64,000 bases of DNA, taken from Onion yellows phytoplasma OY-M. GTDB lineage: Bacteria; Bacillota_I; Bacilli_A; Acholeplasmatales; Acholeplasmataceae. Below the pieces are notes generated by a model. That model made no database searches and was not told the origin of the DNA. It saw only the letters and a program-made list of their open reading frames with translations. Of the stretch, positions 8,600 to 17,700 are shown piece after piece. Numbering within the stretch: the stretch's first letter is position 1; every line of letters begins with the position of its first letter. The DNA is taken from positions 434,001 to 498,000 of the forward strand of contig AP006628.2 in the NCBI GenBank assembly GCA_000009845.1, given 5' to 3'. Position numbers and translations under genes: made by a program.

Positions 8600-8675
8600 G
8601 GTTTTTATTTTTTTATCACTTAAACGAAATGTTTTTTTTGAATTACTAGTTTAACGTCATTATGGACGATAAGGG

Positions 8676-9292
8676 TTAACTTTTTTGTATTTTTTTAATT
8701 TTTTTAATAGCGATGTTTTTAATATTTTCTACTTGTTTTAAAGATAAATTGAATTTTTCAGCAATTTTGGCGTTATTATAACATCTTTGATAATCTTCGT
8801 TGATATTCCCTAAAGGAACGCCAAAACTTAAAATGGATAATTTGAAATTCGTTTTCACTTAATTTAGCTTTCATTTTTTTTAAAAAGATTTCATGATTAA
8901 CTTGTTTTAACCATAATTGATGGGGATTCCAGTTTATTTATTTGATATGGTTCATAAAACTCTTCTTGAAAAGAAAAATTATCCCTTTTTGTGATTTTTT
9001 TCGGGATTGAAGGTGAATGGCTTTTTCTTATTGTTTCTCTTATTTCCGATTTGATGGTTGGAGTAGCATAAGCGATAAAGTCATAACCTAAATCTTGGTA
9101 ATGATTGAGGGCTTTGATTAATCCTAAAATGCCTTCTTGATATAAATCTTCTTTAGTTAAAACTCGAGGATAATATTTAAATTGATAAACTAGTTTTTTT
9201 ACCAAAGGCAAATGAAGTTCGATTAATTGATTACGAATTTCTAAATTCTGTTTATTTTTTAAAAAATCTTTAAATAATTCTTGTCTTAACAT
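8676..9292 (-). pseudogene. fliA: FliA-like PMU sigma factor, frameshifted
   Basis: A sigma-70 family factor of the small PMU type. Region 2 is intact in the first 110 residues (LVKKLVYQFKYYPRVLTKED, then LYQEGILGLIKAL). The frame breaks near 8935 after LES. The residues expected next (NPHQLWLKQ) are in another frame, and a second shift near 8840 precedes region 4 (LKQVENIKNIAIKKIKK). The intact relatives are at 19299 and 34879. It is the first gene inside the element end. Confidence 0.88.
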
Positions 9293-9405
9293 TTAATTCC
9301 TTTCTAAAAAAGTTTTTAGAAAAGATAGGGAATTATTTTTTTAGTCTTGAAAGAAAAAAAGACTAACTGAATAGTTAGTCTTAAAGATTTTTTAAAAAGC
9401 AAAAA
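9293..9405 (-). promoter_or_regulatory. Sigma leader: insulating terminator and palindrome over the RBS
   Basis: Read on the minus strand, AAGACTAACT-loop-AGTTAGTCTT followed by a T run forms an intrinsic terminator facing into the element. It would stop transcription entering from outside. Next comes an AT-rich stretch with TTTCTAAAAA / TTTTTAGAAA arms ending directly on the AAAGGAAT ribosome binding site of the sigma gene. Both parts recur at 19184-19298 and 35506-35621. Confidence 0.65.
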
Positions 9406-9425
9406 GTGTCTAAAGTTTTGGAACA
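9406..9425 (-). repeat. PMU terminal repeat, copy 1
   Basis: On the minus strand this reads TGTTCCAAAACTTTAGACAC. It is the last sequence shared with the other two sigma-end copies (19164-19183 and 35622-35641), and similarity stops immediately outside it. It starts with TG, as IS3-type ends do. Outside it (9426 on) lies the leader of another PMU's membrane-dam pair. Confidence 0.72.
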
Positions 9426-9466
9426 GGGCAGGACACCAAAAGAAATAAAAAAATCAAGGAGATAAA

Positions 9467-9640
9467 ATGAAAAAAAGATATCCTATTTTATTAACCATTT
9501 CCTATTTATTTTTCATCATTAGTAACATTATGGCTTTATTTTTCAATTTTGAATTAGGATTAAAATTTGACGCTACAATAGCCATCTTTTCCGATATTTT
9601 CTTTTTATTTTATTTATGGCATAAGGAAGAAAAAAGATGA
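9467..9640 (+). CDS. Small membrane protein upstream of dam
   Basis: 57 residues, MKKRYPILLTISYLFFIISN onward, with two hydrophobic helices. It is nearly identical to the protein starting at 7954 and related to 19943. Its stop overlaps the dam start (ATGA at 9637-9640), so it is coupled to dam. Its leader (AGGACACCAAAAGAAATAAA) matches the leader at 7955-7995, so only the region upstream of 9426 has been replaced by the foreign element end. Confidence 0.68.
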   Translation: MKKRYPILLTISYLFFIISNIMALFFNFELGLKFDATIAIFSDIFFLFYLWHKEEKR

Positions 9641-10470
9641 AAATCAATTGGATTGGTTGTAAGAAAAAACTTTTGCCTCAAATTATTTCTCATTTACCCA
9701 AACAATTTAAAACTTATTACGAACCTTTTTTAGGAAGTGGGGTTCTTTATTTTTACTTAAAATCATCAAAAGCGATTTTAAACAATAATGATCGCCAATT
9801 AATCACTATGTGGAAACAAAGTCTCCAAAATCACCATCATTTTGTTAACAAGTTCAAAGCCATAGAAAATTATATTTACCAATATCACAACCAACAAAAT
9901 CAAAAACAAGCTTTCAAAAATTTACTAAACCAATATAATCAAAATATCAAAAAAAAGAAAAAAATTAACTAGGTCAGCTATCTTTTATGTTTTAAATAAA
10001 TACGCTTTTCGAGGTATTACTCGTTATAATAAGCAAATTAATTTAAAAATAAATTTTGGGTATATAAACCCAAACAAAAAAACACTATCATCAATTTAAA
10101 TGAATTAATTACCTTTCAAAGACATTTCCAAAAGAAAAAACATGTTTTATATTGTATGGATTTTTGTAAAGTTATCGCCAATAGTCAAAAAGGCGATTTT
10201 CTTTTTGTCGATCCACCATATTACTATGAAGGGATTAAAGATAAAGATTTTTACCAAAAACCATTTTCTTTTGAAGATCATAAATTGTTAGCGAAGACAT
10301 TACATCAAGCAACCAAAAGAGGGGTTAAATGGTTATATACAAATTACGAAACAACCCCAATTCTTAATTTATTCCCAAATTGTAACATCATTAAAACAAA
10401 AATAACAACAAGTCATCATCTCGCGAACAAAAACATCAATCAAGAAATCATTATTAAAAATTATGAATAG
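9637..10470 (+). pseudogene. dam: DNA adenine methyltransferase, frameshifted
   Basis: The N-terminal 107 residues include INWIGCKKKLLPQII and the SAM motif PFLGSG. The frame then shifts in the A-rich run near 9955-9962. A further shift occurs near 10063-10080, where GGGTATATAAACCC replaces GGGTATAAACCC. The C-terminal part from 10156 keeps VDPPYYYEG. The intact model is 20121-20966 and the sister copy is 6956-7785. It is probably inactive, though the shifts sit in homopolymers. Confidence 0.87.
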
Positions 10471-10549
10471 AATTAAAATTTTTACCATTGTTTTACATCA
10501 TTAAATTAGATATGAAACTTTATTTTGATTAAAAAAGGAGAAAAAATCA

Positions 10550-10969
10550 ATGATGAAAAACAAAATTAACGCGTTAAAAACAAAATTAACTAAATTAAAA
10601 TGCAAAAACATTGAAATTATTCAAAATAATGAAACTAAAATTAAAGAAATTAATTTTGATTTCAAAGGAATATATGAGGATAGTTTACAATTTTTAAAAA
10701 TTGATTTTTATTCAAATGCTAATTTAAGACGCGTTCAATGCTTTTCTTGTAGGTTAGATGTTAATGACAAAGATTTTACTTATGATTTTTATGATAAAAA
10801 TAATCCACAAGTATTTAAAGTTTGTTCTTTTACTTTAGTTCCAAAAGTTTTTAAATATTTAAAAGCAATTGGCAATATTTTACAACGTGAATATTTTATC
10901 CCTATTATGGATGTTGATGAAGAAATAACTTATAATTTAATTTCTACTAAAACTTTATATACAAACTAA
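10550..10969 (+). CDS. Hypothetical protein, 139 aa
   Basis: A soluble protein with a Lys-rich N-terminus (MMKNKINALKTKLTKLKCKN) and a mixed, strand-rich remainder (LQFLKIDFYSNANLRRVQC). I do not recognise it. It starts with AAAGGAG upstream, and the next gene follows within 25 bases with another strong RBS, so it is in an operon with the two DUF2963-type proteins. No copy is seen elsewhere in the window. Confidence 0.55.
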   Translation: MMKNKINALKTKLTKLKCKNIEIIQNNETKIKEINFDFKGIYEDSLQFLKIDFYSNANLRRVQCFSCRLDVNDKDFTYDFYDKNNPQVFKVCSFTLVPKVFKYLKAIGNILQREYFIPIMDVDEEITYNLISTKTLYTN

Positions 10970-10993
10970 AATCAAAAAAAGGAGATTTTAAAA

Positions 10994-11443
10994 ATGATAA
11001 ATAAAACAACAATTTATTATCGTGCCGATAAAACTATTGATTATATTTTTGAAAACGACAAAGAAACTGGATATATAATTAAAAAAACACAATACCAATC
11101 CGACGGAACAAATATTGACTATGTAAGTGAATACGACAAAGATACTGGTCAAGAGGTTAAAGTCACTTTTTATCAATTTGACGGAAAAACTATTGAATGT
11201 ATCGCGGAGTACGATAAAGGTACTTGCAAACTAGTTAAAGATACTACTTATCAATCTGATGGTAAAACTATTAGAAAAATAAATGAATACAATCAATCTA
11301 CTGGTGAATCGATTAAAGACATTTATTATCAAATTGATGGTAAAACCATTGCTTATGTAAATGAATACGATGATAACGGAACACTAATCCAAACAATATA
11401 TTACAACGACGATGGAACTGTTAAAGATATCATTAACTTTTAA
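10994..11443 (+). CDS. DUF2963-type repeat protein, 149 aa
   Basis: Made of about six copies of a 22-23-residue unit of the form YQxDGKTIxxIxEYDKxTG. This matches DUF2963, a domain known mainly from phytoplasmas and reminiscent of MORN/YD-type repeats. It has no signal peptide or membrane helix. The function is unknown; it could be a binding scaffold. AAAGGAG is upstream. A related gene follows at 11471, and the same unit appears at the C-terminus of the membrane protein at 28170. Confidence 0.75.
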   Translation: MINKTTIYYRADKTIDYIFENDKETGYIIKKTQYQSDGTNIDYVSEYDKDTGQEVKVTFYQFDGKTIECIAEYDKGTCKLVKDTTYQSDGKTIRKINEYNQSTGESIKDIYYQIDGKTIAYVNEYDDNGTLIQTIYYNDDGTVKDIINF

Positions 11444-11470
11444 AATCAAAAAAATAAAAAGGAGAAAAAA

Positions 11471-11902
11471 ATGAAAACAACCAAAAAAGAATTTATTGAT
11501 GATTATGGAAGTAAAGTGATTCAAAAATACAACGCCAAAAAACAATTAATCGAAGAAATACATCATTATCGTGGCGATGGTCCCATCAATTATATTATTC
11601 AATATAATCCATTCACTGGTCATAAATTAAAACAAACGAAATATCATCAAAATTTCTTGGTCGATCAAATTATTAAATACGATAAAGTGACTGGTAAAGA
11701 AATAAAAGAAAAACGATATTGTCAGTTTGATGACAAAATTATCAATTATATTGCCAAATTTGACAAAATGATTGGCGAATTTATTAAAAGATTCATCTAT
11801 AGTTCGGATGGCCAAACTATCGAACAAATAATTGAATATGATAAAAAAACTAATCAACAAACAATTAAAACAAATCAAACAAAAGGAGTCGAATCGTTAT
11901 GA
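11471..11902 (+). CDS. DUF2963-type repeat protein, 143 aa
   Basis: A second repeat protein with degenerate units (YDKVTGKEIKEKRYCQFDDK, IEYDKKTNQQT). It lies 27 bases after its paralogue, with AAAAGGAG upstream, and its end overlaps the HU start (ATG 11899 inside the last codons). It is therefore part of one operon with HU and the AAA+ gene. No export signal is seen. The function is unknown. Confidence 0.72.
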   Translation: MKTTKKEFIDDYGSKVIQKYNAKKQLIEEIHHYRGDGPINYIIQYNPFTGHKLKQTKYHQNFLVDQIIKYDKVTGKEIKEKRYCQFDDKIINYIAKFDKMIGEFIKRFIYSSDGQTIEQIIEYDKKTNQQTIKTNQTKGVESL

Positions 11903-12189
11903 CAAAAAAAGAATTAATTAAAAAAATAGCTGAGGTAAATAAAACCTCAATTTCTAAAACAGAAGAATTTTATAATATTTTTGAAAAGACTTTAATCGAA
12001 GCAATCACTACTAACGAAGAAGTAGTTTTATCACCTCAAATAGGCAAATTCAAATTAAAATCAAGAAAAGCCTACATCGGCAGAAACCCTAAAACAAAGA
12101 AAAAACTAAAAATCCCTGCCAAAACTGTAGTCACTTTCAAACTTTCTAAAAACATCAAAGACCAAGTGAAAACTTTAATTTTAAAATAA
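11899..12189 (+). CDS. himA: HU/IHF-type DNA-binding protein
   Basis: 96 residues, nearly identical to the protein at 6557-6847 (same KKELIKKIAEVNKTSISKTE start and PKTKKKLKIPAKTVVTFK arm). A histone-like DNA bending protein, placed directly before the AAA+ gene as in the other PMU. Its ATG overlaps the stop of the upstream repeat protein, implying coupling. Confidence 0.92.
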   Translation: MTKKELIKKIAEVNKTSISKTEEFYNIFEKTLIEAITTNEEVVLSPQIGKFKLKSRKAYIGRNPKTKKKLKIPAKTVVTFKLSKNIKDQVKTLILK

Positions 12190-12231
12190 CCCAATTATTT
12201 TCTTTAAAAAACCTAAGAAAGGAGGTTCTCT

Positions 12232-14592
12232 ATGTCATTAAACAAAAAAATTTATCTTAGTTTGATTGGATTATTGAGTTTAGGTTTGTTTATTTTATTA
12301 ATCTTTGGCATCACTCATTCTCATCTACCAACTCAAAACCCATCATTAACTAAACAACCTCCATCAACACAACCACAAGAGATCGACAACCAAATCAAAT
12401 TAGAACAAGCCAAAATCCAAGCACTCCAACAACAAGACCGCATCTTAAAAACCCAAATTAATGAAAATGTCAAAACTTTAACCGACATTATTACTAAAAT
12501 TAAAACTCTGCAAACTGAATTAACTAATAACCCGCAATTAAATCCGACAATCAAAACCCAAAAACAACAACAATTAACAGAACTAAAAAATCAACAACAA
12601 ACCCAACAAACCTTAGTTAATAATTTAATGGAACAAAGAAAAGCGTTAAACCAAAATCAAAAAGAAAAACAAGAAGAACTAGAAAAATTAGCTCAAGAAA
12701 AAGCTCAACTTCAAACCCAAGAAAACCTCCAACAACAAATTTCCCACTTAAATCAAGCTCTTAATTATGTGGAAGCTAATCAAAAAAGAATTGAAGAATT
12801 AAAAACGCAAAAAGAATATCGAAAAAATCAAACTGAATTAAAAAATCTAAATGATTTTCAACTGTTCTTAACTGATCAAAAATTCGCTTTTGAAAAACAA
12901 AAGAAAAATTTAACTATCCAATTAAATCATTTAAAAGAAAATAAACCTCTTCCTCATACTAAAAAACAAGTGACATTTAAAGACGTTTACGGCATGGAAA
13001 ATGAAAAAGAAGAATTAGAAGACTTATTAACTTATTTTCGCACGAACCAATCTTTAATTAACTTCGATCAAGTCCGCCCTAAAGGTTATTTACTTTATGG
13101 TCCGCCAGGAACAGGAAAAACCTTTTTAATCAAAGCTCTTTGTGGAGAAGCTAACGTTCACTTTATTAATTTAATTCCTTCCAAATTTCGACAAAAATAC
13201 ATCGGCGAAGGAGAAAAAGAAGTTGATAAAGTTTGGCAAGAAGCAGAAAATCATGATAAAACCATTATCTTTATTGACGAAATCGAAGGCTTAGAAAATC
13301 GTAATGATTCCAACATTTCTTCAGGAGGAGTCAATGTGATTAATACTTTATTAGATAAATTAGATGGGTTTAACAGTAGTAACAAAAAAATAGTTTTAAT
13401 GGGTGCAAATAATAACCTTCATAAAATTGACTCCGCTTTACGCAGTCGTTTTAGTAAAGAAATCTATATCGGTCATTTAAAAGATCATGAAATTGAAGGT
13501 TATTTAAAACATATTATCACCCCTTATCAAATTAGTTATTATACTTTCTTAGCTTTAAAAGATATTACCCAATTATGTCAAGGCAAAAATCTTTCTAATC
13601 GTGATTTAACCACTATTATTGAAGAAGCTTACAAAAAAACAGCTAAATGGGCTCAACAAAACCCTCAAACCCACGAAGTCATGTTACCCTCTGATATCGA
13701 AGAAGTCTTAAATTTGAAATTAAAAATAAAACCCGATCACCACCAAGTAAAACAACGCCGAACAGCTTGTGAAAATCAATACGCCCAATGGCGTCAAGGA
13801 ATCCTTCAATATTTAGATAAACCCAAAGATGAAACCAAAACAGAAACCAATTTTACTTTTGATAGTTTAAACGGAATTAACTATTATCATCGTCGCTATT
13901 CTCAAATCCAATCTGAATTAAATAATATTAATCAACAATTAACTAAAATCCACCAAGAAAATAAAATCGCCCAATTAGAACAAGAATTAGTAACCTTAAA
14001 CCAAACACCTGACAAATACGAACAAACGATTAAAGATAAAAACCAAGAAATAATCGATATTAAAAATAAACTTAAAAATCTTCCAACTCAAGAAGAAAAT
14101 TTAAGAAAAGAATTAAAGCTGGTCGAAAATCGTCGCGAACTTCAAAAAGAACCATCTAACCTCGCCAACTACATCAAAGACCGTTATCCTTTCGACCGTT
14201 GGAATCAAAAATCCGTTACTTATGATATGACCACAACCAATGGATTTAAATTTTCTCGTTTCGATATCGGATTTGATAGTTATTTAGAAAACTATGTAAA
14301 ATTAGAAAAACAAATCAACGAAGGCCCAGGTGGTAATTACTTAATCCTTAAATACAAAGGCCCAAAAGACTTGATAGAAAAAGACAAAGACTATTACCTT
14401 GGTCGCGTACATGTTTCCGACTCTAACTTTGAATTAACTAATTTTCACCTCCACTTTAACCCTGACGTAAAACTTTATCCCTTTACCAAGATAAACAGAA
14501 TAATGATAAAGTCAAGGAAGCCGAATATAATAAAAGAACCAGCGATGACTGGTGATAAAAATTTTAACAACTTCCAATATGTTAAAATATAA
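12232..14592 (+). CDS. Membrane-anchored FtsH-like AAA+ ATPase, altered C-terminus
   Basis: 786 residues, closely related to the protein at 4220-6514: N-terminal helix, Gln-rich coiled coil, DVYGM, GPPGTGKT, IIFIDE and the arginine fingers are present. No HEXXH is present. At the very end the frame differs from its paralogue: after HLHFNP one base is missing, so the last 36 or so residues (from DVKLYPFTK) are out of frame and run past the normal stop. The ATPase itself is intact. GGAGG lies 7 bases before ATG. Confidence 0.88.
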   Translation: MSLNKKIYLSLIGLLSLGLFILLIFGITHSHLPTQNPSLTKQPPSTQPQEIDNQIKLEQAKIQALQQQDRILKTQINENVKTLTDIITKIKTLQTELTNNPQLNPTIKTQKQQQLTELKNQQQTQQTLVNNLMEQRKALNQNQKEKQEELEKLAQEKAQLQTQENLQQQISHLNQALNYVEANQKRIEELKTQKEYRKNQTELKNLNDFQLFLTDQKFAFEKQKKNLTIQLNHLKENKPLPHTKKQVTFKDVYGMENEKEELEDLLTYFRTNQSLINFDQVRPKGYLLYGPPGTGKTFLIKALCGEANVHFINLIPSKFRQKYIGEGEKEVDKVWQEAENHDKTIIFIDEIEGLENRNDSNISSGGVNVINTLLDKLDGFNSSNKKIVLMGANNNLHKIDSALRSRFSKEIYIGHLKDHEIEGYLKHIITPYQISYYTFLALKDITQLCQGKNLSNRDLTTIIEEAYKKTAKWAQQNPQTHEVMLPSDIEEVLNLKLKIKPDHHQVKQRRTACENQYAQWRQGILQYLDKPKDETKTETNFTFDSLNGINYYHRRYSQIQSELNNINQQLTKIHQENKIAQLEQELVTLNQTPDKYEQTIKDKNQEIIDIKNKLKNLPTQEENLRKELKLVENRRELQKEPSNLANYIKDRYPFDRWNQKSVTYDMTTTNGFKFSRFDIGFDSYLENYVKLEKQINEGPGGNYLILKYKGPKDLIEKDKDYYLGRVHVSDSNFELTNFHLHFNPDVKLYPFTKINRIMIKSRKPNIIKEPAMTGDKNFNNFQYVKI

Positions 14593-14607
14593 AGGAATAA
14601 AAATTAA

Positions 14608-14931
14608 ATGAGATTTCATATGATATTTAAATCACAAAAATATTTACTAATATTTAATATTATTTTATTTATTTGTTTAGGATTGTTATTAATAAATAAT
14701 AATAATCAAGTTATGGCAATGGACAAATTAAATAATGAATTAATTAAAGAAACAAATATTAATAAATGTCAAGAACAAATTCAGCAATTAGAACAAATAT
14801 CAAAATATAGTAAAGAAGATGAAAAAATAAACAATGATAATTTGGAAAAACAAAAAAACCATTTTTTTAAATTGTTTATAAAACAAATAGTTATAAAATT
14901 GATGTTTATAGAAATTAATATAAATTTTTAA
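14608..14931 (+). CDS. SVM-signal secreted protein, effector-like, C-terminus damaged
   Basis: The N-terminus (about residues 5-37, FKSQKYLLIFNIILFICLGL then LLINNNNQVMA) is the SVM signal typical of secreted phytoplasma effectors. Cleavage is expected after QVMA, leaving MDKLNNELIKETNINKCQE. The later part looks frameshifted. Just beyond 14870 another frame reads SYKIDVYRN and, after a TAA, KFLKTNQANKNIQIYNYTQQ, so a longer helical effector of about 130-140 residues may once have existed. It is not recognised as a named SAP. It lies between the AAA+ gene and the membrane pair. Confidence 0.68.
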   Translation: MRFHMIFKSQKYLLIFNIILFICLGLLLINNNNQVMAMDKLNNELIKETNINKCQEQIQQLEQISKYSKEDEKINNDNLEKQKNHFFKLFIKQIVIKLMFIEININF

Positions 14932-15139
14932 AAACAAACCAAGCAAACAAAAATATCCAAATTTACAATTATACTCAACAAAAAATTAAAGAAAAACACC
15001 AAATTAAAATCCTTTAAATAATGATGCACCTTAATCATTTTTTTCAATATTCAATTCATAAAGTTGTATAATAGTGAATATTATTCAAACTTTCATATTT
15101 GATAATTTATAACCATTATCATAGGGGATAAAAAAATTA
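14932..15139 (+). other. Effector tail remnant and leader region
   Basis: The first 85 bases hold the out-of-frame tail of the secreted protein (KTNQANKNIQIYNYTQQKIK). The rest is AT-rich and contains GTTGTATAATAGTG (about 15062-15075), a possible -10 element before the short gene at 15140. A loose GGGGATAA lies 12 bases before that ATG. Confidence 0.4.
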
Positions 15140-15229
15140 ATGAATACTAGTAATTTTTTAAAAACACAATATAAAAATAATATCTTATTTAAACTAAACT
15201 ATCTCTACATTATAATCCCATCTGAGTGA
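15140..15229 (+). pseudogene. Truncated copy of the MNTS membrane-anchor protein
   Basis: A 29-residue frame, MNTSNFLKTQYKNNILFK, ending at TGA 15227-15229. Its start matches the 105-residue anchored protein at 24035-24352 (MNTSDFFKKNLA), but the transmembrane segment is lost. It is probably a remnant. Confidence 0.45.
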
Positions 15230-15257
15230 TAAAAAATAAAAAAAGGAAATCAAAAAA

Positions 15258-15716
15258 ATGGAAATTAAATCATTTATTTTAATAATAAGTTTAATTTTGA
15301 ATGTTATTTTAATACTTTTCTCCATAATTAAAACAATACAATGTAACAAAAAATTAAAATTCGAAGATTTGACTAAAAAAGAATTTGAATTAAAATGTGT
15401 TGAATTAATATGTTCAGGAGAAATAAGTTTTGAAAATAATAAAAAAGTTTTAAAAGCAATGCAAAAGTTGCACAAAGAAATATTTTTAGATACAATTCCT
15501 AAAAAAAAGAATAATCACAAACCAAGACCCTTCCAGGGTCTTTTTTTATTTAACAACACACATAACTTTGGAAAGGAAACAAAAACAATGTTCATAAAAA
15601 AATCTTTCAATCTTTACCTAGTAATCTCATCTTTTTCATCATCACTCTACTTTCATTTATTCCAATTATCACCATTTATTATGTTCTTAAATTCTATCTT
15701 TTCACTGTCAAACTAA
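15258..15716 (+). CDS. Small anchored protein reading through a terminator
   Basis: The first 89 or so residues look real: a hydrophobic helix (MEIKSFILIISLILNVILIL) followed by a charged region ending KKKNNHKP. The frame then has no stop, runs through an intrinsic terminator (15524-15547) and into the type 2 membrane gene in the wrong frame, so the last 60 residues are artificial. A stop has probably been lost by a small indel near 15500. AAAAGGAAA is before ATG. The function is unknown. Confidence 0.5.
   Translation: MEIKSFILIISLILNVILILFSIIKTIQCNKKLKFEDLTKKEFELKCVELICSGEISFENNKKVLKAMQKLHKEIFLDTIPKKKNNHKPRPFQGLFLFNNTHNFGKETKTMFIKKSFNLYLVISSFSSSLYFHLFQLSPFIMFLNSIFSLSN
15524..15547 (+). terminator. 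Intrinsic terminator
   Basis: AAGACCCTTCCAGGGTCTT followed by T7 on the plus strand. It is the equivalent of 3571-3598 in the first PMU copy. Confidence 0.78.
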
Positions 15717-15805
15717 GTCTTCACCAACTAAAACAAGGAATAGTGGTTCAATTTTATCAATATTTAACTACGAAGCAACCAAATCATCATGTGGAATTTA
15801 ATTAA
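15588..15805 (+). pseudogene. Small PMU membrane protein (type 2), frameshifted
   Basis: Homologous to 3316-3534. The start ATGTTCATAAAAAAATCTTTC has one base fewer than ATGTTAATTAAAAAAATC in the intact copy, so the long hydrophobic segment is out of frame. The correct frame resumes and ends LTTKQPNHHVEFN at TAA 15803-15805, overlapping the start of the type 1 gene as in the intact pair. Confidence 0.75.
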
Positions 15806-15992
15806 TACTTGGTTAACTAAACTAAATAACATGCTTAATGCTATCAGTCATTATTTCTTCACTTATCAAAATCAATGGTTAAACTTAGGTTTATTAACGA
15901 TTATTTTATTATTTATCCCTCATCTTTTATATTTAATTGATTTTCTTTTTAAATGTCTTTATCATCTTTTTCGTTTCTTTTATTATTTATGA
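15789..15992 (+). pseudogene. Small PMU membrane protein (type 1), truncated by TGA
   Basis: 67 of the usual 82-83 residues. After FRFFYYL the codon GGG of the homologues is TGA, which removes the C-terminal GKYLLLLLKKIFKK. Both hydrophobic segments are mostly kept, so a shortened product is possible. Homologues are at 3081 and 35698. Confidence 0.68.
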
Positions 15993-16042
15993 AAATATCT
16001 TTTATTCTTATTAAAGAAAATATTTAAGAAAGAATGAATATT

Positions 16043-16059
16043 ATGAGAATCAAAAACTT
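16043..16059 (+). pseudogene. Stub of the YqaJ-type gene
   Basis: Only ATGAGAATCAAAAACTT remains, identical to the first codons at 35952. The homology stops abruptly at 16059, which marks the right-hand break of this PMU copy. Confidence 0.6.
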
Positions 16060-16390
16060 TGAGCTGTTTCCTTTTTTTAAACAAATTTAATTTTTAAAAT
16101 GACTCTTTAAGACTAAAAATTAATAGATAATTTCCTATCTTTTCAAACTAAAGAAATATTTTTTTCGTTTAAAAAAGTGTCTAAACTTTTTTTGATAATT
16201 CTTTAGTTTCAAAAGATATTTTTTTAAATATTTTATCTTTACACTATCTAGTTAGGTAAAAAAAGTGAAAAACTCGTCAACAAAATGAAAAGAAAATAAT
16301 CTTTGATATCAATTTAACATTTTTCTTAAAAAAAGTCGTACTAAAATAACCTTTTTCAAAGTTATATTATTTGATGTTAAATCAACTAAA
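16060..16390. other. AT-rich region with PMU-end-like sequence and an inverted repeat
   Basis: No gene. It contains GTGTCTAAACTTTT (about 16179-16192), matching the inner part of the 20-bp PMU terminus but without GGAACA. Flanking it are TTTTCAAACTAAAGAA (about 16138-16153) and its near-perfect inverted copy TTCTTTAGTTTCAAAA (about 16199-16214). The stretch GATAATTTCCTATCTTTTC also resembles the sigma leader. It may be a decayed PMU or insertion sequence end beside tra5. Confidence 0.45.
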
Positions 16391-16393
16391 AAT

Positions 16394-17340
16394 TTATCTT
16401 AGATTTTGAATATATTGAGATGGAGTTGAATGGTTTAATTTATTTAAAATCCACTTAGTATTCCAAAATTTCGGAAAATGATTGATTAATTTTTTCATTT
16501 TATCAGGAGATTTTTGAAATAAAAATGGATTTTGATGTTGTAAGATTGTTTTCATTTGGCCGAAAAAGTTTTCAATGACTGCGTTGTCGCTAGGGGTGGC
16601 TTTTCTTGACATGCTGATTAAAAAACCTTTTTTCGTGAAAGTTTGTTGAATTTTTTTTTATTGATAAACTGTTCTTTGGTCAGAATGAATAATACATGGT
16701 TTGCTGATTTTCGGTAATTTTTTAATAGTATTTAAACTAAATCTTTATTTTGGTGGTTTGAAGTGTGGAAAGCAATAATTTGGTTGTTAAAAGAGTCTAT
16801 GATACAAGAAAAATATAAAAAACCTTTAGGAGTCTTGAAATAAGTAACATCTGTGAATAGTTTTTGTAATGGGGTTTTCGATATAAAGTCTTGATTGATT
16901 AAATTATCTACTACTTTTAATTTAGATTTTAAATTATTGTTATAATAATATTTATTTTTTTTAATTCTTAAACGACAAAAAATACTATTTTTTCTCATTA
17001 TAGTGTAAACTTTTTTCTTAGTGATTAACTCGTTAAAGGTTTTGTGGTATAAAGTAGTAATTTTACGATGACCGTAAAAATATTGATAATGCAAACATAA
17101 AGCTTTAATACGTTTTTGTTGTAACAAGTATTTTTCTTCTTTTTCTTTAATTTTATTTTTGACTTTCAACCAATAATAAGTGCTACGTTTTATTTGGATT
17201 GTTTTTAAAATGGTGGTTAAATTCAGAGTTTGATTAAATTGATTAACTAAATTAAAAACGATCTTTTTATCAATTTTTTTAATCTTTTCAATTATTTTTT
17301 GTAATAATTTAACTTTTTGATGAAGTTTTTCTAATTTCAT
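16394..17340 (-). pseudogene. tra5: tra5 transposase, IS3/IS150 family, inactive
   Basis: A DDE transposase of the IS3 group in decayed form. The N-terminal 202 residues reach the first Asp (TDVTYFKT) and IIDSFNNQIIAFH. After a frame change near 16735 the segment with the second Asp (CIIHSDQ) follows, then an in-frame TAA near 16660. The last 72 residues hold the Glu (SDNAVIENFFGQMKT). The total span fits a normal tra5 of about 315 residues. It must be rescued in trans to act. No clear flanking ends are seen except the PMU-end-like sequence on its left. Confidence 0.85.
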
Positions 17341-17700
17341 AATTAAAATACCAAATCTCTAAATAAATTATTTTATATATATATATATTAACTATTATAA
17401 CTCTAAAAATTTTTTATTTGATAAATAAGTGCTTCAGCACGTTGATATTTTTGTTTTTTATATAATATACAATACTGGTAAGGCAATTAATTTAAAAATT
17501 AAAGTTGATTGAATAATTTAAATAAATTAAAAAAATAAAATTACCTAAAAAGAAGTTTTTATTATATCGATAAATAATAATGATATCAAAAAGATAGTTC
17601 GATAATATCAAATATCGAGTATCATTATCATTATCGATATAAAATATCAAATATCACTCCTTAAATAAGCTTTTTGTTAAAAAGGATATATGAAAAGTAA
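17341..17700. other. Gene-free AT-rich region with dyads
   Basis: There is a TATATATATATATA run near 17374-17388, a small hairpin GTGCTTCAGCAC (about 17430), and alternating ATATCGATAT-like dyads near 17570-17655 (ATAATGATATC, ATCATTATCATTATCGATAT). It leads into the 11-bp repeats. No coding frame is convincing. The low stability and dyads would suit an origin region. Confidence 0.45.
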
